Source: Streptococcus pneumoniae (GTDB lineage Bacteria; Bacillota; Bacilli; Lactobacillales; Streptococcaceae). From it: a stretch of 64,000 nt of DNA. The notes below the pieces were generated by a model. That model did no database searches. It saw nothing but the letters and a program-made list of their open reading frames with translations, and had not been told where the DNA came from. Each line of letters opens with the position of its first letter. Positions within the stretch are counted from its first letter, which is position 1. The stretch lies in NCBI GenBank assembly GCA_040719455.1, contig JBFDTN010000001.1, forward strand, positions 310,001 to 374,000. Reading direction: 5' to 3'. The position numbers were made by a program, and so were the translations under genes. Shown piece by piece: positions 1 through 9,055 of this stretch.

Positions 1-1211
1 TCCATGGATTGGAAGAGAAGAAGTCTTTTGAAGTGGAAATTAAGAACTTAGTCAATGATTTATATTCAAAAGACATTTCAAAAAAGGTCACAGCTCACAA
101 CATCCATCAAGCCAGTCAAGGATATTACATCGGTGGTTTTGCTCCATACGGCTATCAGCTAGTAAAACATGAACGGGGGATAAAGCTTGCTATTGACCCT
201 CTTGTGAAACCTATTTTAGATCTGGTCTTTAAGATGTTATTAGAGGGTAGCTCACTGTCTAAAGTAACGAATCACCTGAATCAACAACAGATTGCCATTC
301 CTACTTCTTATAGGAGAACAGGACACTTGTATCGAACTGAGGAGGATACCAAAGTATGGAGAAGTCCTAATCTTCTTCGTTTAGTTCAAAATCCAGTCTA
401 TCTAGGACATCTCGTGCAACGAAAAACCAACAAGAATCTATCTGCAGAAGAGTATGTCCGCTTTGAGTATGCACACGAATCCTACCTCACTCAAGATGAG
501 TATGATAAGATGGTATCTTTGTTTCGAAATCGAAAGCATGTCTGGAAATCAGCCATCCCTAAAACTCCGAACCGTTATAAGGGACTCCTTTATGCTCGAG
601 ATAGTTCAACTCAAATGTATCGCTATTGTAAGCATTTTTCAGGTAAGAAATCGGATTATGATTATTACTACTTTATGGATTATGTTTATGACACGGCTAC
701 ATCCAACAAGCAAAGCGTTTATATTAGCGAACAAATGTTAGATAAGATGATGATACGGATACTTCAAGATGAAATGATACGACTAGGGGATTTCGAAACC
801 TTATTATCTAGTTTAGAAAAAAAGAAAGAACAGTGTATTGCCACTTATCAAAAACAAGCTGCTCGACATCGTCAGACAATTATGCATCTGCGAGCAGAGC
901 TAGGTGATCTTTATGCGTCCTATAGCTTGCTTAGGGAGAGCCAGTCGGACTATCTAGCGCAAAAATCTGAAAAATATACAAAAATTGAAACACTATCAAC
1001 AGAAATCACCAACTGTGATATATCGATACGACAAGTGGAAGTAGAGTATCAGAGGCAAGTGCTTTGGCTCAAGAATCTTTTCAAAAGTCAGAAACAAATA
1101 GTCTTAACCGAAGACCTATTAAGCGGTTTGATCGAACGTATTGAAGTAGATATTGATAAGAATATCACTGTCACATTTAACTGTCAGATAGGTGGTGATT
1201 GCGATGTCTAA
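1..1211 (+). CDS. Large serine recombinase, C-terminal part (5' end outside window)
   Basis: The frame is already open at the first base, so the N-terminal catalytic (resolvase) domain lies upstream of the window. What is seen is the end of the catalytic domain (NLVNDLYSKDISKKV, matching NLLNDFYAKDVSEKV in the next gene), the recombinase DNA-binding domain and a long coiled-coil C-terminus (about residues 265-370). Such enzymes integrate and excise mobile elements at short att sites. The zinc ribbon of the family (paired CxxC) is degenerate here: where the neighbour has CEHCGHRL this protein has LLYARDSSTQMYRYCKHF with one cysteine. The stop codon overlaps the next recombinase start by 8 bases, indicating translational coupling. 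It may act with its neighbour as one subunit of a multi-recombinase system. Family call is firm; activity is unknown. Confidence 0.85.
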   Translation, partial: HGLEEKKSFEVEIKNLVNDLYSKDISKKVTAHNIHQASQGYYIGGFAPYGYQLVKHERGIKLAIDPLVKPILDLVFKMLLEGSSLSKVTNHLNQQQIAIPTSYRRTGHLYRTEEDTKVWRSPNLLRLVQNPVYLGHLVQRKTNKNLSAEEYVRFEYAHESYLTQDEYDKMVSLFRNRKHVWKSAIPKTPNRYKGLLYARDSSTQMYRYCKHFSGKKSDYDYYYFMDYVYDTATSNKQSVYISEQMLDKMMIRILQDEMIRLGDFETLLSSLEKKKEQCIATYQKQAARHRQTIMHLRAELGDLYASYSLLRESQSDYLAQKSEKYTKIETLSTEITNCDISIRQVEVEYQRQVLWLKNLFKSQKQIVLTEDLLSGLIERIEVDIDKNITVTFNCQIGGDCDV

Positions 1212-2646
1212 AGTTGCTTTGTATATGCGTTTATCTGTCGATGATTATGATCGTGATGAGAGTAATTCTATTACCAATCAACGCTATTTACTGCATTCTT
1301 TTTTAGATGCTTCATCTGAATTCCAGGCATTTCAGCGATTGGAGTTTGTGGACGATGGTTTTTCAGGAACAAGCGTCAATCGACCTGCCTTTCAGCGTCT
1401 GATGGATAAGGTTAAATCAAGAGAGATTCGTGCAATTATAGTCAAAGACCTATCTCGCTTTATGCGTGATTATTTGGAATTGGGGAACTATCTGGAGAAC
1501 ATTTTCCCCTTTCTAGGTGTCCGATTCATTGCTTTAAATGATCAATATGATAGTCTAATGTCTGAAAATAATGGTTTGGAGATTGATGTATCCTTTAGAA
1601 ATCTGCTCAATGATTTTTACGCCAAAGATGTCTCTGAAAAAGTTAAAAGTGCCATGAATACCATGAAACGCTCAGGGAAAAATATGAGCTGGCTGCCTCC
1701 GTTTGGTTATCTGAAGGATCCGGAGGACCGATTTAGAATTATTATTGATGAAGAAGTCGCTTCGATTGTGAGACGAATTTTTCAATTGTGTATCGAAGGA
1801 CTGGGAACTCAGTACATAGCTAGGTTACTCAACGAAGAGAAGACGATTACTCCAGCTGAACGAAAGATGCAGATTAGTCAAGCGAGATATCAAAAGTCTA
1901 TCATTTTGACTGATGAGCAGACAAGAAATGTATGGACAAAAACAAGTGTCCGACAGATTTTAAAAAATGAAGCCTATAAAGGGACCTATCTCTTTAATAC
2001 AAGAACCTATATCAATGGCAAACATTACAAGAGACCTGAATCAGAATGGGAACGAATTGAGAACAATCACGAGGCAATTATACCAGTAGAAATGTTTGAA
2101 CAGGCTCAACAAGCTTTAAAATCAAGGATTACTGGCAAAGTCAAACAGAAACAAAATCATGAGTTAAGACAAAGTCTGTTAAGAGGCTTGGTATTTTGTG
2201 AGCATTGTGGTCATCGCTTATTATTTCAGGGAAACCGTAACCAACGTCATTATTTTTACTGTTTATATTGTAAAAATCAGGGTGATGAAATGAAATATTG
2301 TCGTTCGGATAAAATTGAACAAGAGATTATGAAGAGCTTAGCTCCTAGGTTAGAGGCTACTCGTCCCAAACAGTCAAAAGCTAATGTCCTTCGAGAGATT
2401 GAGTGTTTGAAAGCACAAAAATTATCCTGTTTTCAGGACTATAAGGAAAATAACCTGAGTCGAGACGCTTATATCAGTAAGAAGCAGCTAATTGATAAGG
2501 AAATCGTTGACTTAGAAGAAAATCTGCAAGCAAGAGATGAACTGCAATTACCAAGAAATAATAGCTTGACAAAAGAATTGTTAGAAACTTACGTAGAAAA
2601 AGTCATTGTGGACTGCTTGGGATTTTTCAAGGTAGTTTATAAATAA
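1204..2646 (+). CDS. Large serine recombinase (site-specific integrase)
   Basis: A complete 480-residue large serine recombinase. The N-terminus VALYMRLSVDD carries the predicted catalytic serine, followed by the resolvase fold with DGFSGTSVNRP and KDLSRFMRDYLE, the recombinase domain (about residues 165-280), a zinc ribbon (CEHCGHRL...YFYCLYCKNQ) and a coiled-coil end. ATG at 1204 is preferred over in-frame GTG at 1192 because GGTGG sits 7 bases upstream and the sequence from MSKVALYMR matches family N-termini. It is the last gene of the element and lies about 100 bp from the disrupted Nudix gene, the usual place for an integrase next to its attachment site. Tandem serine recombinases of this type are known from streptococcal and clostridial ICEs and IMEs. 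Confidence 0.93.
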   Translation: MSKVALYMRLSVDDYDRDESNSITNQRYLLHSFLDASSEFQAFQRLEFVDDGFSGTSVNRPAFQRLMDKVKSREIRAIIVKDLSRFMRDYLELGNYLENIFPFLGVRFIALNDQYDSLMSENNGLEIDVSFRNLLNDFYAKDVSEKVKSAMNTMKRSGKNMSWLPPFGYLKDPEDRFRIIIDEEVASIVRRIFQLCIEGLGTQYIARLLNEEKTITPAERKMQISQARYQKSIILTDEQTRNVWTKTSVRQILKNEAYKGTYLFNTRTYINGKHYKRPESEWERIENNHEAIIPVEMFEQAQQALKSRITGKVKQKQNHELRQSLLRGLVFCEHCGHRLLFQGNRNQRHYFYCLYCKNQGDEMKYCRSDKIEQEIMKSLAPRLEATRPKQSKANVLREIECLKAQKLSCFQDYKENNLSRDAYISKKQLIDKEIVDLEENLQARDELQLPRNNSLTKELLETYVEKVIVDCLGFFKVVYK

Positions 2647-2650
2647 TTAG

Positions 2651-2678
2651 AGAGGAGATCTGTTTAGGTCTCTTTCTT
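2651..2678 (+). terminator. Weak rho-independent terminator after the recombinase genes
   Basis: AGAGGAGATC and GGTCTCTTTC can pair through about 8 bp with G-U wobbles around a short loop, followed by a T-rich stretch. It stands just after the recombinase stop and would end the integrase operon. The tail is imperfect, so confidence is moderate. Confidence 0.45.
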
Positions 2679-2714
2679 AGTAACAAGAATTGTGCTATAA
2701 TTGGGTAGAAATGA

Positions 2715-2760
2715 ATTAGAGAAAATGATGTCATTTGCTTGACATAAGAGGGCAGAGTGG
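2715..2760. other. Probable chromosome/element junction (att site) in a Nudix gene
   Basis: Upstream of here is mobile-element sequence. From about 2748 the sequence reads as the Nudix box of a MutT-like protein with no upstream gene half. The crossover therefore lies within a few tens of bases before or at GGCAGAGTGGAATAT (2751-2765). Large serine recombinases cross over at a central dinucleotide in a short att site, so the exact point cannot be fixed without the other end of the element or an empty site. Confidence 0.5.
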
Positions 2761-3032
2761 AATATTTGGAACTTCCGAGAGATGCTGCTAGGCGTGAGAG
2801 TATGGAAGAAGTGAATCAAGAGATCCAACTAGGGGCAATTTTACATGAGGATAGTAATGTCGATGAAACTAAGCAAGCAGTATTTACGCGCTTGGTGTAT
2901 GAGGCAAAACTTGTGGCTGAGCGTCCCATTATCTTAGATCCAGAGGAACATAGCGACTATCGATGGATTTCTTCCTTGGCAGAATTGGAGGGAGAAAGTG
3001 TTGTTCCTTATCTTCAACATCTGATTCCTTAA
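2748..3032 (+). pseudogene. Nudix hydrolase (MutT-like), 5' half removed by element insertion
   Basis: The frame, open from just after a TAA at 2745, begins at the Nudix signature: G-RVEYL-E-LPRDAAR-RE-SM-EE fits G(x5)E(x7)REuxEE. The last part of the motif is unusual (EEVNQ instead of EExGu). The C-terminal half follows (YRWISSLAELEG, ending QHLIP). The N-terminal strands and start codon are missing because the serine-recombinase element sits immediately upstream. GTG at 2757 has no good ribosome site and would miss the first glycine of the box. Intact MutT-type enzymes hydrolyse nucleoside diphosphate derivatives, for example oxidised dNTPs. This copy is best read as the 3' remnant of an interrupted gene. 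Confidence 0.8.
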
Positions 3033-3092
3033 TCTTTAACTCAGCCAAATATTCTTTTTTAAGGTATAATAGAAATAAAAAAGGAGAATATG

Positions 3093-3473
3093 ATGGCTAG
3101 TAAGATGTTGCACACCTGCTTGCGGGTTGAGAATTTAGAAAAATCAATCGCTTTTTATGCGGATGCTTTTGGATTTAAGGAATTGCGTCGGAAGGATTTT
3201 CCAGACCATAAGTTTACGATTGTTTATTTGGGCTTGGAGGGTGATGATTATGAGTTGGAATTGACTTATAATTATGATCATGGTCCTTATGTGATTGGAG
3301 ATGGTTTTGCCCATGTGGCACTCAGCACACCTGATTTAGAAGGCTTGCACCGTGAGCATAGCGAAAAAGGTTACGAAGTGACAGAACCAAAAGGTTTGCC
3401 AGGAAATCCACCAAATTACTATTTTGTCAAAGATCCTGATGGCTATAAGGTTGAAGTCATTCGTGAAAAATAA
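3093..3473 (+). CDS. gloA: Lactoylglutathione lyase (glyoxalase I)
   Basis: A 126-residue vicinal-oxygen-chelate protein, the length of bacterial GloA. It converts the hemithioacetal of methylglyoxal and a thiol to a lactoyl thioester, removing a toxic glycolytic by-product in the cytoplasm. Expected metal ligands are visible: His in KMLHTCLRV, Glu in ELELTYNYD, His in GFAHVALS and Glu in YKVEVIRE. ATG at 3093 has AAGGAG 6 bases upstream; an ATG three bases earlier is too close. A TATAAT at 3065-3070 and a terminator at 3480-3516 indicate a single-gene unit. Confidence 0.9.
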   Translation: MASKMLHTCLRVENLEKSIAFYADAFGFKELRRKDFPDHKFTIVYLGLEGDDYELELTYNYDHGPYVIGDGFAHVALSTPDLEGLHREHSEKGYEVTEPKGLPGNPPNYYFVKDPDGYKVEVIREK

Positions 3474-3479
3474 TAGTAT

Positions 3480-3516
3480 CAAATCCATTCTAGTACGATA
3501 TGCTAGAGTGGATTTT
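3480..3516 (+). terminator. Rho-independent terminator after gloA
   Basis: AAATCCATTCTAG pairs with CTAGAGTGGATTT around a 9-base loop and ends in a T run. It separates gloA from the fructose operon. Confidence 0.8.
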
Positions 3517-3557
3517 TTAGTACATGAAATATTTTGATAGATTTTGAGAGATAATGC

Positions 3558-3605
3558 TTGACTTTGATAGAAATTTGGATATAATAGATACTGTAAACGA
3601 TTGCA
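3558..3605 (+). promoter_or_regulatory. fruR promoter with cre site
   Basis: TTGACT (3558-3563) and TATAAT (3580-3585) are 16 bp apart. TGTAAACGATTGCA (3592-3605), just downstream of the -10, fits every fixed position of the CcpA-binding cre consensus (TGNAANCGNWNNCW). A cre site over the start of transcription is expected to repress the operon when glucose is present. Confidence 0.8.
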
Positions 3606-3617
3606 GAAGGAGGACTT

Positions 3618-4361
3618 ATGTTAAAATCAGAAAGAAAGCAAGTGATTTTAGCGGAAATCCGCCATCATCGTGTGGTCTCCTTAGATCAACTAACACAAGC
3701 TCTAGAGACTTCTGAATCCACTGTTAGAAGGGATTTGGATGAGCTAGAAGCAGAAGGTCAGCTCAAGCGAATTCATGGAGGAGCAGAAAGTATTCACTCG
3801 CTCCAAGAAGAGGAAAGCAATCAAGAAAAATCTATCAAAAACGTTCAAGAAAAAGAGCGAATTGCTCAAAAAGCAGCCAGTTTGATTCGAGAACAGGAAG
3901 TGATTTTTATTGATGCAGGTACGACTAATGAGTTGCTCATCAAAGAGTTGACAAACAAGCAAGTGACGGTGGTGACCAATTCGATTCATCATGCGACCCA
4001 GTTGGTGGAAAAGCAAATCCCAACAGTGATTATCGGAGGGATGGTCAAAAACTCAACCGATGCTAGTATTGGTGGAGTTGCACTCAATCAAATTGGCCAG
4101 TTGAATTTTGATAAGGCCTTTTTGGGGATGAATGGTGTTGATGAGGAATGCTATACCACTCCTGATATGGAAGAAGGAGCAGTGAAGCGAGCGATTTTAG
4201 ACAATGCGAAGCAGACTTATATCTTGGCAGATGGCTCAAAGATTGGCTATTCTTCCTTTGCTAAGGTAGCTCCTCTAAAGCGTGCTAGTTTGATTACGAT
4301 TAAGGGCACGTCTCCCCTTTTGCAAGTATTAAAAGAAAAAACGGAGGTTATAGAAGTATGA
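3618..4361 (+). CDS. fruR: DeoR-family repressor of the fructose operon
   Basis: A 247-residue DeoR/GlpR regulator. The N-terminal winged helix-turn-helix spans about residues 5-60 (LDQLTQALETSESTVRRDL), followed by the sugar-phosphate sensor domain with DAGTTNELL and the conserved LADGSK near the C-terminus. In this family the effector is usually the phosphosugar made by the operon, here fructose-1-phosphate. It is first in a three-gene operon; its stop overlaps the fruK start by 4 bases (ATGA). The position directly before fruK and fruA makes the FruR assignment strong. Confidence 0.92.
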   Translation: MLKSERKQVILAEIRHHRVVSLDQLTQALETSESTVRRDLDELEAEGQLKRIHGGAESIHSLQEEESNQEKSIKNVQEKERIAQKAASLIREQEVIFIDAGTTNELLIKELTNKQVTVVTNSIHHATQLVEKQIPTVIIGGMVKNSTDASIGGVALNQIGQLNFDKAFLGMNGVDEECYTTPDMEEGAVKRAILDNAKQTYILADGSKIGYSSFAKVAPLKRASLITIKGTSPLLQVLKEKTEVIEV

Positions 4362-5269
4362 TTTATACTGTAACACTCAATCCGTCCATTGACTACATTG
4401 TCCGCTTGGATAAGGTCGAGGTCGGGAGTGTGAATCGCATGGAAAGCGATGATACCTTTGCCGGTGGAAAAGGAATTAACGTTAGCCGTGTCTTGAAACG
4501 TTTGGGAATGGAAAGTACTGCGACTGGTTTTATCGGTGGTTTTACAGGGAAATTCATCACCGACACTTTAGAAGAAGAAGCTATCGCAACGAACTTTGTC
4601 ACAGTAGCAGAGGATACGCGGATCAATGTGAAAATCAAGGCAGATGCCGAAACCGAGATTAACGGAACAGGGCCTTTTGTTTCAGATGAAAAATTAGCAG
4701 AACTAAAAGCGATTTTAGAACAATTATCTGCCGATGATACGGTTGTCTTTGCAGGATCTAGCGCTAAAAATCTAGGCAATGAAGTTTATAAGGAATTGAT
4801 TCCTTTGGCTCGAAAATCCGGTGCTCAGGTGGTTTGTGATTTTGAAGGTCAGACGCTTCTTGATGCTCTTAGCTATGAGCCTTTATTGGTCAAGCCAAAT
4901 AATCATGAATTGGGAACTATTTTCGGTGTAGAGTTGAAGGATTTGGATGTGATTGAGCAGTATGCGAGAGAATTGCTTACAAAAGGTGCTCAGCATGTCA
5001 TTATTTCCATGGCTGGAGACGGTGCTCTTCTTGTGACTCAAGAGGGAGCTTACTTTGCAAAGCCAATTAAAGGTGTTGTTAAAAATTCAGTCGGTGCGGG
5101 TGATTCGATGGTGGCAGGATTTACAGGAGAGTTTGTTCGTAGTCACGATCCACTTGAAGCCTTCAAATGGGGAGTAGCGTGTGGAACAGCAACTACCTTC
5201 TCAGATGACTTGGCAACGGCTGCTTATATTGAGGAAATTTATCAAAAAGTTGAGGTAGAAAAACGATGA
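4358..5269 (+). CDS. fruK: 1-phosphofructokinase
   Basis: A 303-residue PfkB-family sugar kinase converting fructose-1-phosphate to fructose-1,6-bisphosphate, so that fructose imported by FruA enters glycolysis. It has the N-terminal MIYTVTLNPSIDYIV, the first PfkB signature (GGKGINVSRVL) and the second (VGAGDSMVAGF) with the catalytic aspartate. It overlaps fruR and fruA by 4 bases on each side, so translation is coupled. Tagatose-6-phosphate kinase is related, but the fruR/fruA context settles the substrate. Confidence 0.95.
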   Translation: MIYTVTLNPSIDYIVRLDKVEVGSVNRMESDDTFAGGKGINVSRVLKRLGMESTATGFIGGFTGKFITDTLEEEAIATNFVTVAEDTRINVKIKADAETEINGTGPFVSDEKLAELKAILEQLSADDTVVFAGSSAKNLGNEVYKELIPLARKSGAQVVCDFEGQTLLDALSYEPLLVKPNNHELGTIFGVELKDLDVIEQYARELLTKGAQHVIISMAGDGALLVTQEGAYFAKPIKGVVKNSVGAGDSMVAGFTGEFVRSHDPLEAFKWGVACGTATTFSDDLATAAYIEEIYQKVEVEKR

Positions 5270-7209
5270 AAATTCAGGATTTACTGAGAAAAGATGTGAT
5301 GTTGCTAGATTTAGCAGCAACTGAAAAAGTGGCAGTTATTGAAGAAATGATTGCAAGCTTGGTGGAGAATGGCTATGTGACAGATTTTGAAACCTTTAAA
5401 GAAGGGATTTTAAAGCGTGAAGCTCAGACATCCACTGGTCTAGGTGATGGGATTGCCATGCCTCACAGTAAAAATGCTGCGGTAAAAGAGGCGACAGTTC
5501 TCTTTGCTAAATCAAACAAAGGGGTAGATTACGAAAGTTTAGACGGTCAGCCAACAGACTTGTTCTTTATGATTGCAGCGCCAGAAGGAGCAAATGACAC
5601 GCACTTGGCAGCTCTTGCAGAATTGTCCCAATACTTGATGAAAGATGGTTTTGCAGATAAATTGAGACAAGCAAGCTCGTCAGACGAAGTCTTGGCTTTG
5701 TTTGACCAAGCAGAAGAAAAATCTGAACCAGAAGTAGTTGCCCCAGTCAATGGCGATGACTTTATCGTTGCGGTAACAGCATGTACCACAGGAATTGCAC
5801 ATACCTATATGGCTCAAGAAGCGCTTCAAAAAGTAGCAGCAGAAATGGGCGTTGGTATCAAGGTGGAAACCAATGGTGCAAGTGGTGTCGGCAATCAATT
5901 AACAGCAGACGATATCAAATGTGCCAAAGCGGTTATCGTGGCTGCAGATAAGGCTGTTGAGATGGAGCGTTTTGATGGCAAGAAAGTCATCAGTCGTCCA
6001 GTAGCAGATGGGATTCGTAAAACTGAAGAACTCATCCATTTAGCTCTGAATGGTGGTGGTGATGTTTATCATGCTAGCCAAAAAGAGGCAACATCAAGCA
6101 GCGCAAGTGCGGCAGGTGGTTTTTACAAGCACTTGATGAGCGGTGTCAGCCAAATGTTGCCATTTGTGATTGGTGGCGGTATTCTGATTGCTCTTGCTTT
6201 CCTATTTGACCAATTTATGGGTGTGCCTAAGGACTCGCTTGGTAGTCTTGGTTCTTACCATGAGATTGCAGCGATTTTCAAGAGTATTGGTGGGGCAGCC
6301 TTTGGCTTTATGTTGCCAGTTTTAGCGGGTTATATCGCCTATTCTATCGCGGAAAAGCCAGGTTTGGCACCCGGTTTTGTAGCTGGTAGCATGGCTTCTG
6401 CTGGACTTGCCTTTGGAAAAGTACCATTTGCAGCAGGTGGCGAAGCAAGTCTTGCGCTTGCAGGAGTGTCTTCTGGTTTCCTTGGAGCACTTGTGGGAGG
6501 ATTCCTTGCAGGTTATACCGTTAATTTCTTGAAAAAAGCCCTAGCAGGTCTTCCAAAATCCTTGGAAGGAATCAAGTCAATCCTTCTTTATCCATTGCTT
6601 GGAACGATGGTTACTGGCTTGTTGATGCTTCTTGTCAATATTCCAATGGCAGCTATTAACACAGGCTTGAATAACTTCCTTGAAGGCTTGTCTGGTAGCT
6701 CAGCTGTTCTCCTTGGTCTTGTCGTAGGAGGCATGATGGCGATTGATATGGGTGGTCCTTTCAATAAAGCGGCCTATATCTTTGGTACAGGAACACTTGC
6801 AGCAACGGTATCAACAGGCGGATCAATCGTGATGGCAGCTGTTATGGCAGGCGGAATGGTGCCTCCGCTTGCAGTCTTTGTAGCAACGCTCTTGTTCAAA
6901 GATAAATTCACAGAAGAAGAACGCAATTCTGGTTTGACCAATATTGTCATGGGATTGTCATTTATCACTGAGGGTGCGATTCCATTTGGTGCAGCAGACC
7001 CAGCGCGTGCTATTCCAAGCTTTATTGCAGGATCAGCTTTAGCAGGAGCTCTTGTAGGTTTGGCAGGTATTAAGCTGATAGCTCCACACGGAGGAATCTT
7101 TGTTATCGCTCTTACCAGCAACCCAATCTTGTACCTTGTCTTTATCTTGATTGGCGCTATTGTCAGTGGTATCCTCTTTGGTGCCCTTCGTAAACCATTG
7201 AACAAATAA
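5266..7209 (+). CDS. fruA: Fructose PTS transporter, fused EIIABC
   Basis: A 647-residue membrane transporter that imports and phosphorylates fructose. The IIA domain (about 1-145) has its phosphorylated histidine in DGIAMPHSKN. The IIB domain (about 160-255) has the cysteine in VTACTTGIAHTYMAQE. The IIC domain (about 285-640) contains multiple membrane helices and the GGPFNKAAY and EGAIPFGAADP motifs. It is the last gene of fruRKA and is followed by a strong terminator. Order and length are those of streptococcal FruA. Confidence 0.95.
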   Translation: MKIQDLLRKDVMLLDLAATEKVAVIEEMIASLVENGYVTDFETFKEGILKREAQTSTGLGDGIAMPHSKNAAVKEATVLFAKSNKGVDYESLDGQPTDLFFMIAAPEGANDTHLAALAELSQYLMKDGFADKLRQASSSDEVLALFDQAEEKSEPEVVAPVNGDDFIVAVTACTTGIAHTYMAQEALQKVAAEMGVGIKVETNGASGVGNQLTADDIKCAKAVIVAADKAVEMERFDGKKVISRPVADGIRKTEELIHLALNGGGDVYHASQKEATSSSASAAGGFYKHLMSGVSQMLPFVIGGGILIALAFLFDQFMGVPKDSLGSLGSYHEIAAIFKSIGGAAFGFMLPVLAGYIAYSIAEKPGLAPGFVAGSMASAGLAFGKVPFAAGGEASLALAGVSSGFLGALVGGFLAGYTVNFLKKALAGLPKSLEGIKSILLYPLLGTMVTGLLMLLVNIPMAAINTGLNNFLEGLSGSSAVLLGLVVGGMMAIDMGGPFNKAAYIFGTGTLAATVSTGGSIVMAAVMAGGMVPPLAVFVATLLFKDKFTEEERNSGLTNIVMGLSFITEGAIPFGAADPARAIPSFIAGSALAGALVGLAGIKLIAPHGGIFVIALTSNPILYLVFILIGAIVSGILFGALRKPLNK

Positions 7210-7214
7210 ATCTT

Positions 7215-7246
7215 AACTCTCAAAGCAATGCTTTGGGAGTTTTTTG
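7215..7246 (+). terminator. Terminator of the fruRKA operon
   Basis: An 11-bp stem (ACTCTCAAAGC with GCTTTGGGAGT, one G-U pair) around the loop AAT is followed by six T. Confidence 0.92.
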
Positions 7247-7361
7247 CTATTATTTTATGAAAATTCAGAATTTAGAAAATTTTTAAGAGATAGAGAAAAT
7301 CCTTTTAGAATGGTTTGTATTTTTGGTATAATGGATACTATTGAATAAAAAGGAGATGTTT

Positions 7362-8687
7362 ATGATTAAAAAAGGTTCGTTAACAGGACTCCTCCTGTTT
7401 GGTATATTTTTTGGTGCTGGAAATCTGATTTTCCCACCAACCTTAGGTGCTTTATCAGGTGAGAACTTCTGGCCAGCCATTAGTGGATTTGTCTTGTCTG
7501 GTGTGGGGATTGCAGTTTTGACCCTCATTATCGGAACGCTCAATCCTAAGGGCTATGTGTCTGAGATTTCTCGAAAAATCGCTCCTTGGTTTGCAACGGC
7601 ATATCTTGTAGCGCTCTATTTATCAATTGGTCCTTTCTTTGCGATTCCACGAACGGCAACGACCGCTTATGAAGTAGGAATTGCGCCACTTCTATCAGGA
7701 AGCAGCAACTGGGGCTTGTTGCTCTTTACGATTTGTTATTTTGCAGCAGCTTATTTGATTTCCCTCAATCCATCGAAGATTTTGGACTTGGTGGGGCGTA
7801 TCTTAACTCCCTTATTTGCTTTCTTGATCGTTGTTTTGGTCATCTTAGGAGCAATCAAATATGGAAATGCAGAGACTCTTGCAGCGTCTGGAACTTACAT
7901 GAATGCAGCGTTTGGAACAGGATTCTTAGAAGGATATAATACGCTTGATGCCCTTGCCTCTGTTGCTTTTAGTGTAATCGCCGTTGAAACCATGAATCAA
8001 CTTGGTTTTGCTTCTAAAAAAGAATATGTATCGACCATCTGGGTTGTCGGAATCGTAGTAGCTTTAGCCTTTAGTGCGCTGTATGTCGGACTTGGTTTCT
8101 TGGGAAATCACTTCCCAATCCCAGCAGATGTGATGGCATCTGACGCCAACAAGGGTGTTTATGTATTGTCTCAAGCAACACAAGCGATCTTTGGACCAAG
8201 TGCACAGATTTTCCTTGCCATCATGGTGACGATGACCTGCTTTACAACAACAGTGGGCTTGATTGTATCAACCTCAGAATTCTTTGTCAAAACCTTCCCG
8301 AAATTCGGCTATAAGGTCTATGCAACGCTCTTTACCTTGATTGGCTTTGGTATTGCGAATATCGGCTTGTCTGCCATCATTCAGTATTCAGTGCCAGTTT
8401 TGCAAATCCTATACCCGATTACGATTGCTATTGTTCTTTTAGTGATTGTCAATCGTTTGGTTCCTTTGTCAAAAAGAGGCATGCAAATTACGATTGCTTT
8501 GGTGACAATTATCGCCTTTGCGACAATTCTTGGAAATCAGTTTAACCTAGAAGGGCTTAATCAACTGATTAATAGCCTGCCATTTGCAGATGCGTCGCTC
8601 CCATGGTTAATGCCAGCCTTGATTGGTTTGGTGATTGCCTTTATCTTGCCAGATAAGCAAGTTGCAGAGAGCTTTGAAATGGAATAA
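7362..8687 (+). CDS. brnQ: Branched-chain amino acid:cation symporter
   Basis: A 441-residue BrnQ/LIVCS-family carrier for Leu, Ile and Val. The N-terminus GLLLFGIFFGAGNLIFPP is diagnostic, and about 12 hydrophobic segments follow. ATG at 7362 is chosen: AGGAG ends 6 bases upstream, whereas the in-frame TTG at 7341 lies before the ribosome site. An extended -10 (TGGTATAAT, ending 7332) is close upstream and a terminator follows, so it is probably transcribed alone. The leucine biosynthesis operon 22 kb away serves the same amino acids. Confidence 0.93.
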   Translation: MIKKGSLTGLLLFGIFFGAGNLIFPPTLGALSGENFWPAISGFVLSGVGIAVLTLIIGTLNPKGYVSEISRKIAPWFATAYLVALYLSIGPFFAIPRTATTAYEVGIAPLLSGSSNWGLLLFTICYFAAAYLISLNPSKILDLVGRILTPLFAFLIVVLVILGAIKYGNAETLAASGTYMNAAFGTGFLEGYNTLDALASVAFSVIAVETMNQLGFASKKEYVSTIWVVGIVVALAFSALYVGLGFLGNHFPIPADVMASDANKGVYVLSQATQAIFGPSAQIFLAIMVTMTCFTTTVGLIVSTSEFFVKTFPKFGYKVYATLFTLIGFGIANIGLSAIIQYSVPVLQILYPITIAIVLLVIVNRLVPLSKRGMQITIALVTIIAFATILGNQFNLEGLNQLINSLPFADASLPWLMPALIGLVIAFILPDKQVAESFEME

Positions 8688-8693
8688 CTGGAA

Positions 8694-8723
8694 ACATCTA
8701 TCACGAAAGTGGTAGATTTTTTG
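8694..8723 (+). terminator. Terminator after brnQ (identical copy after bglA)
   Basis: ATCTATCAC and GTGGTAGAT form a 9-bp stem with a GAAA loop and a T run. A 33-bp stretch including this hairpin recurs exactly at 13465-13497. Confidence 0.92.
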
Positions 8724-8727
8724 TATC

Positions 8728-8841
8728 ATAGTCATTTAGTTTTAATTTATTACCTTGTTAACTCGTCTTACCTAGCTCCAGTTATGTCTGCGCCTTGTTG
8801 CCTCGTACTAAATCAAAATTAAATAGCTATAAAATGACTAT
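8728..8841. repeat. Short intergenic palindromic repeat (114 bp), copy 1
   Basis: The ends are a perfect 10-bp inverted repeat, ATAGTCATTT and AAATGACTAT, with AT-rich inner arms (AGTTTTAATTT and AAATCAAAATT). The core contains TTAACTCGTCTTACCTAG and CTCGTACTAAAT. A shorter, diverged copy lies at 13383-13457 on the other side of the beta-glucoside operon. It looks like a miniature non-coding repeat and no gene is seen in it. The remaining bases to 9050 hold nothing recognisable. Confidence 0.6.
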
Positions 8842-9055
8842 CATTCAAGGCCTTTTTGAGACAGCTAAGGAATATCATGCCAGTTTTGAAGTGATATTTG
8901 TACTGATTTTAGTTTGCTTATATCTTAAAAGAACATGTTGTTCATTATGTAAGGCAAAGGAAGATAAGTAGTAAAAAACTGTTTATCTCCAAGTTGAAGT
9001 TAGCTTTTTTGCCTTGGTATTATTCTATTTTCTTGTCAAATAATTAAAATTCTTC

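Noticed and set aside
3744..4016. A 90-codon minus-strand frame opposite fruR
   Set aside because: It is antisense to a well-supported gene, without a ribosome site or recognisable protein.
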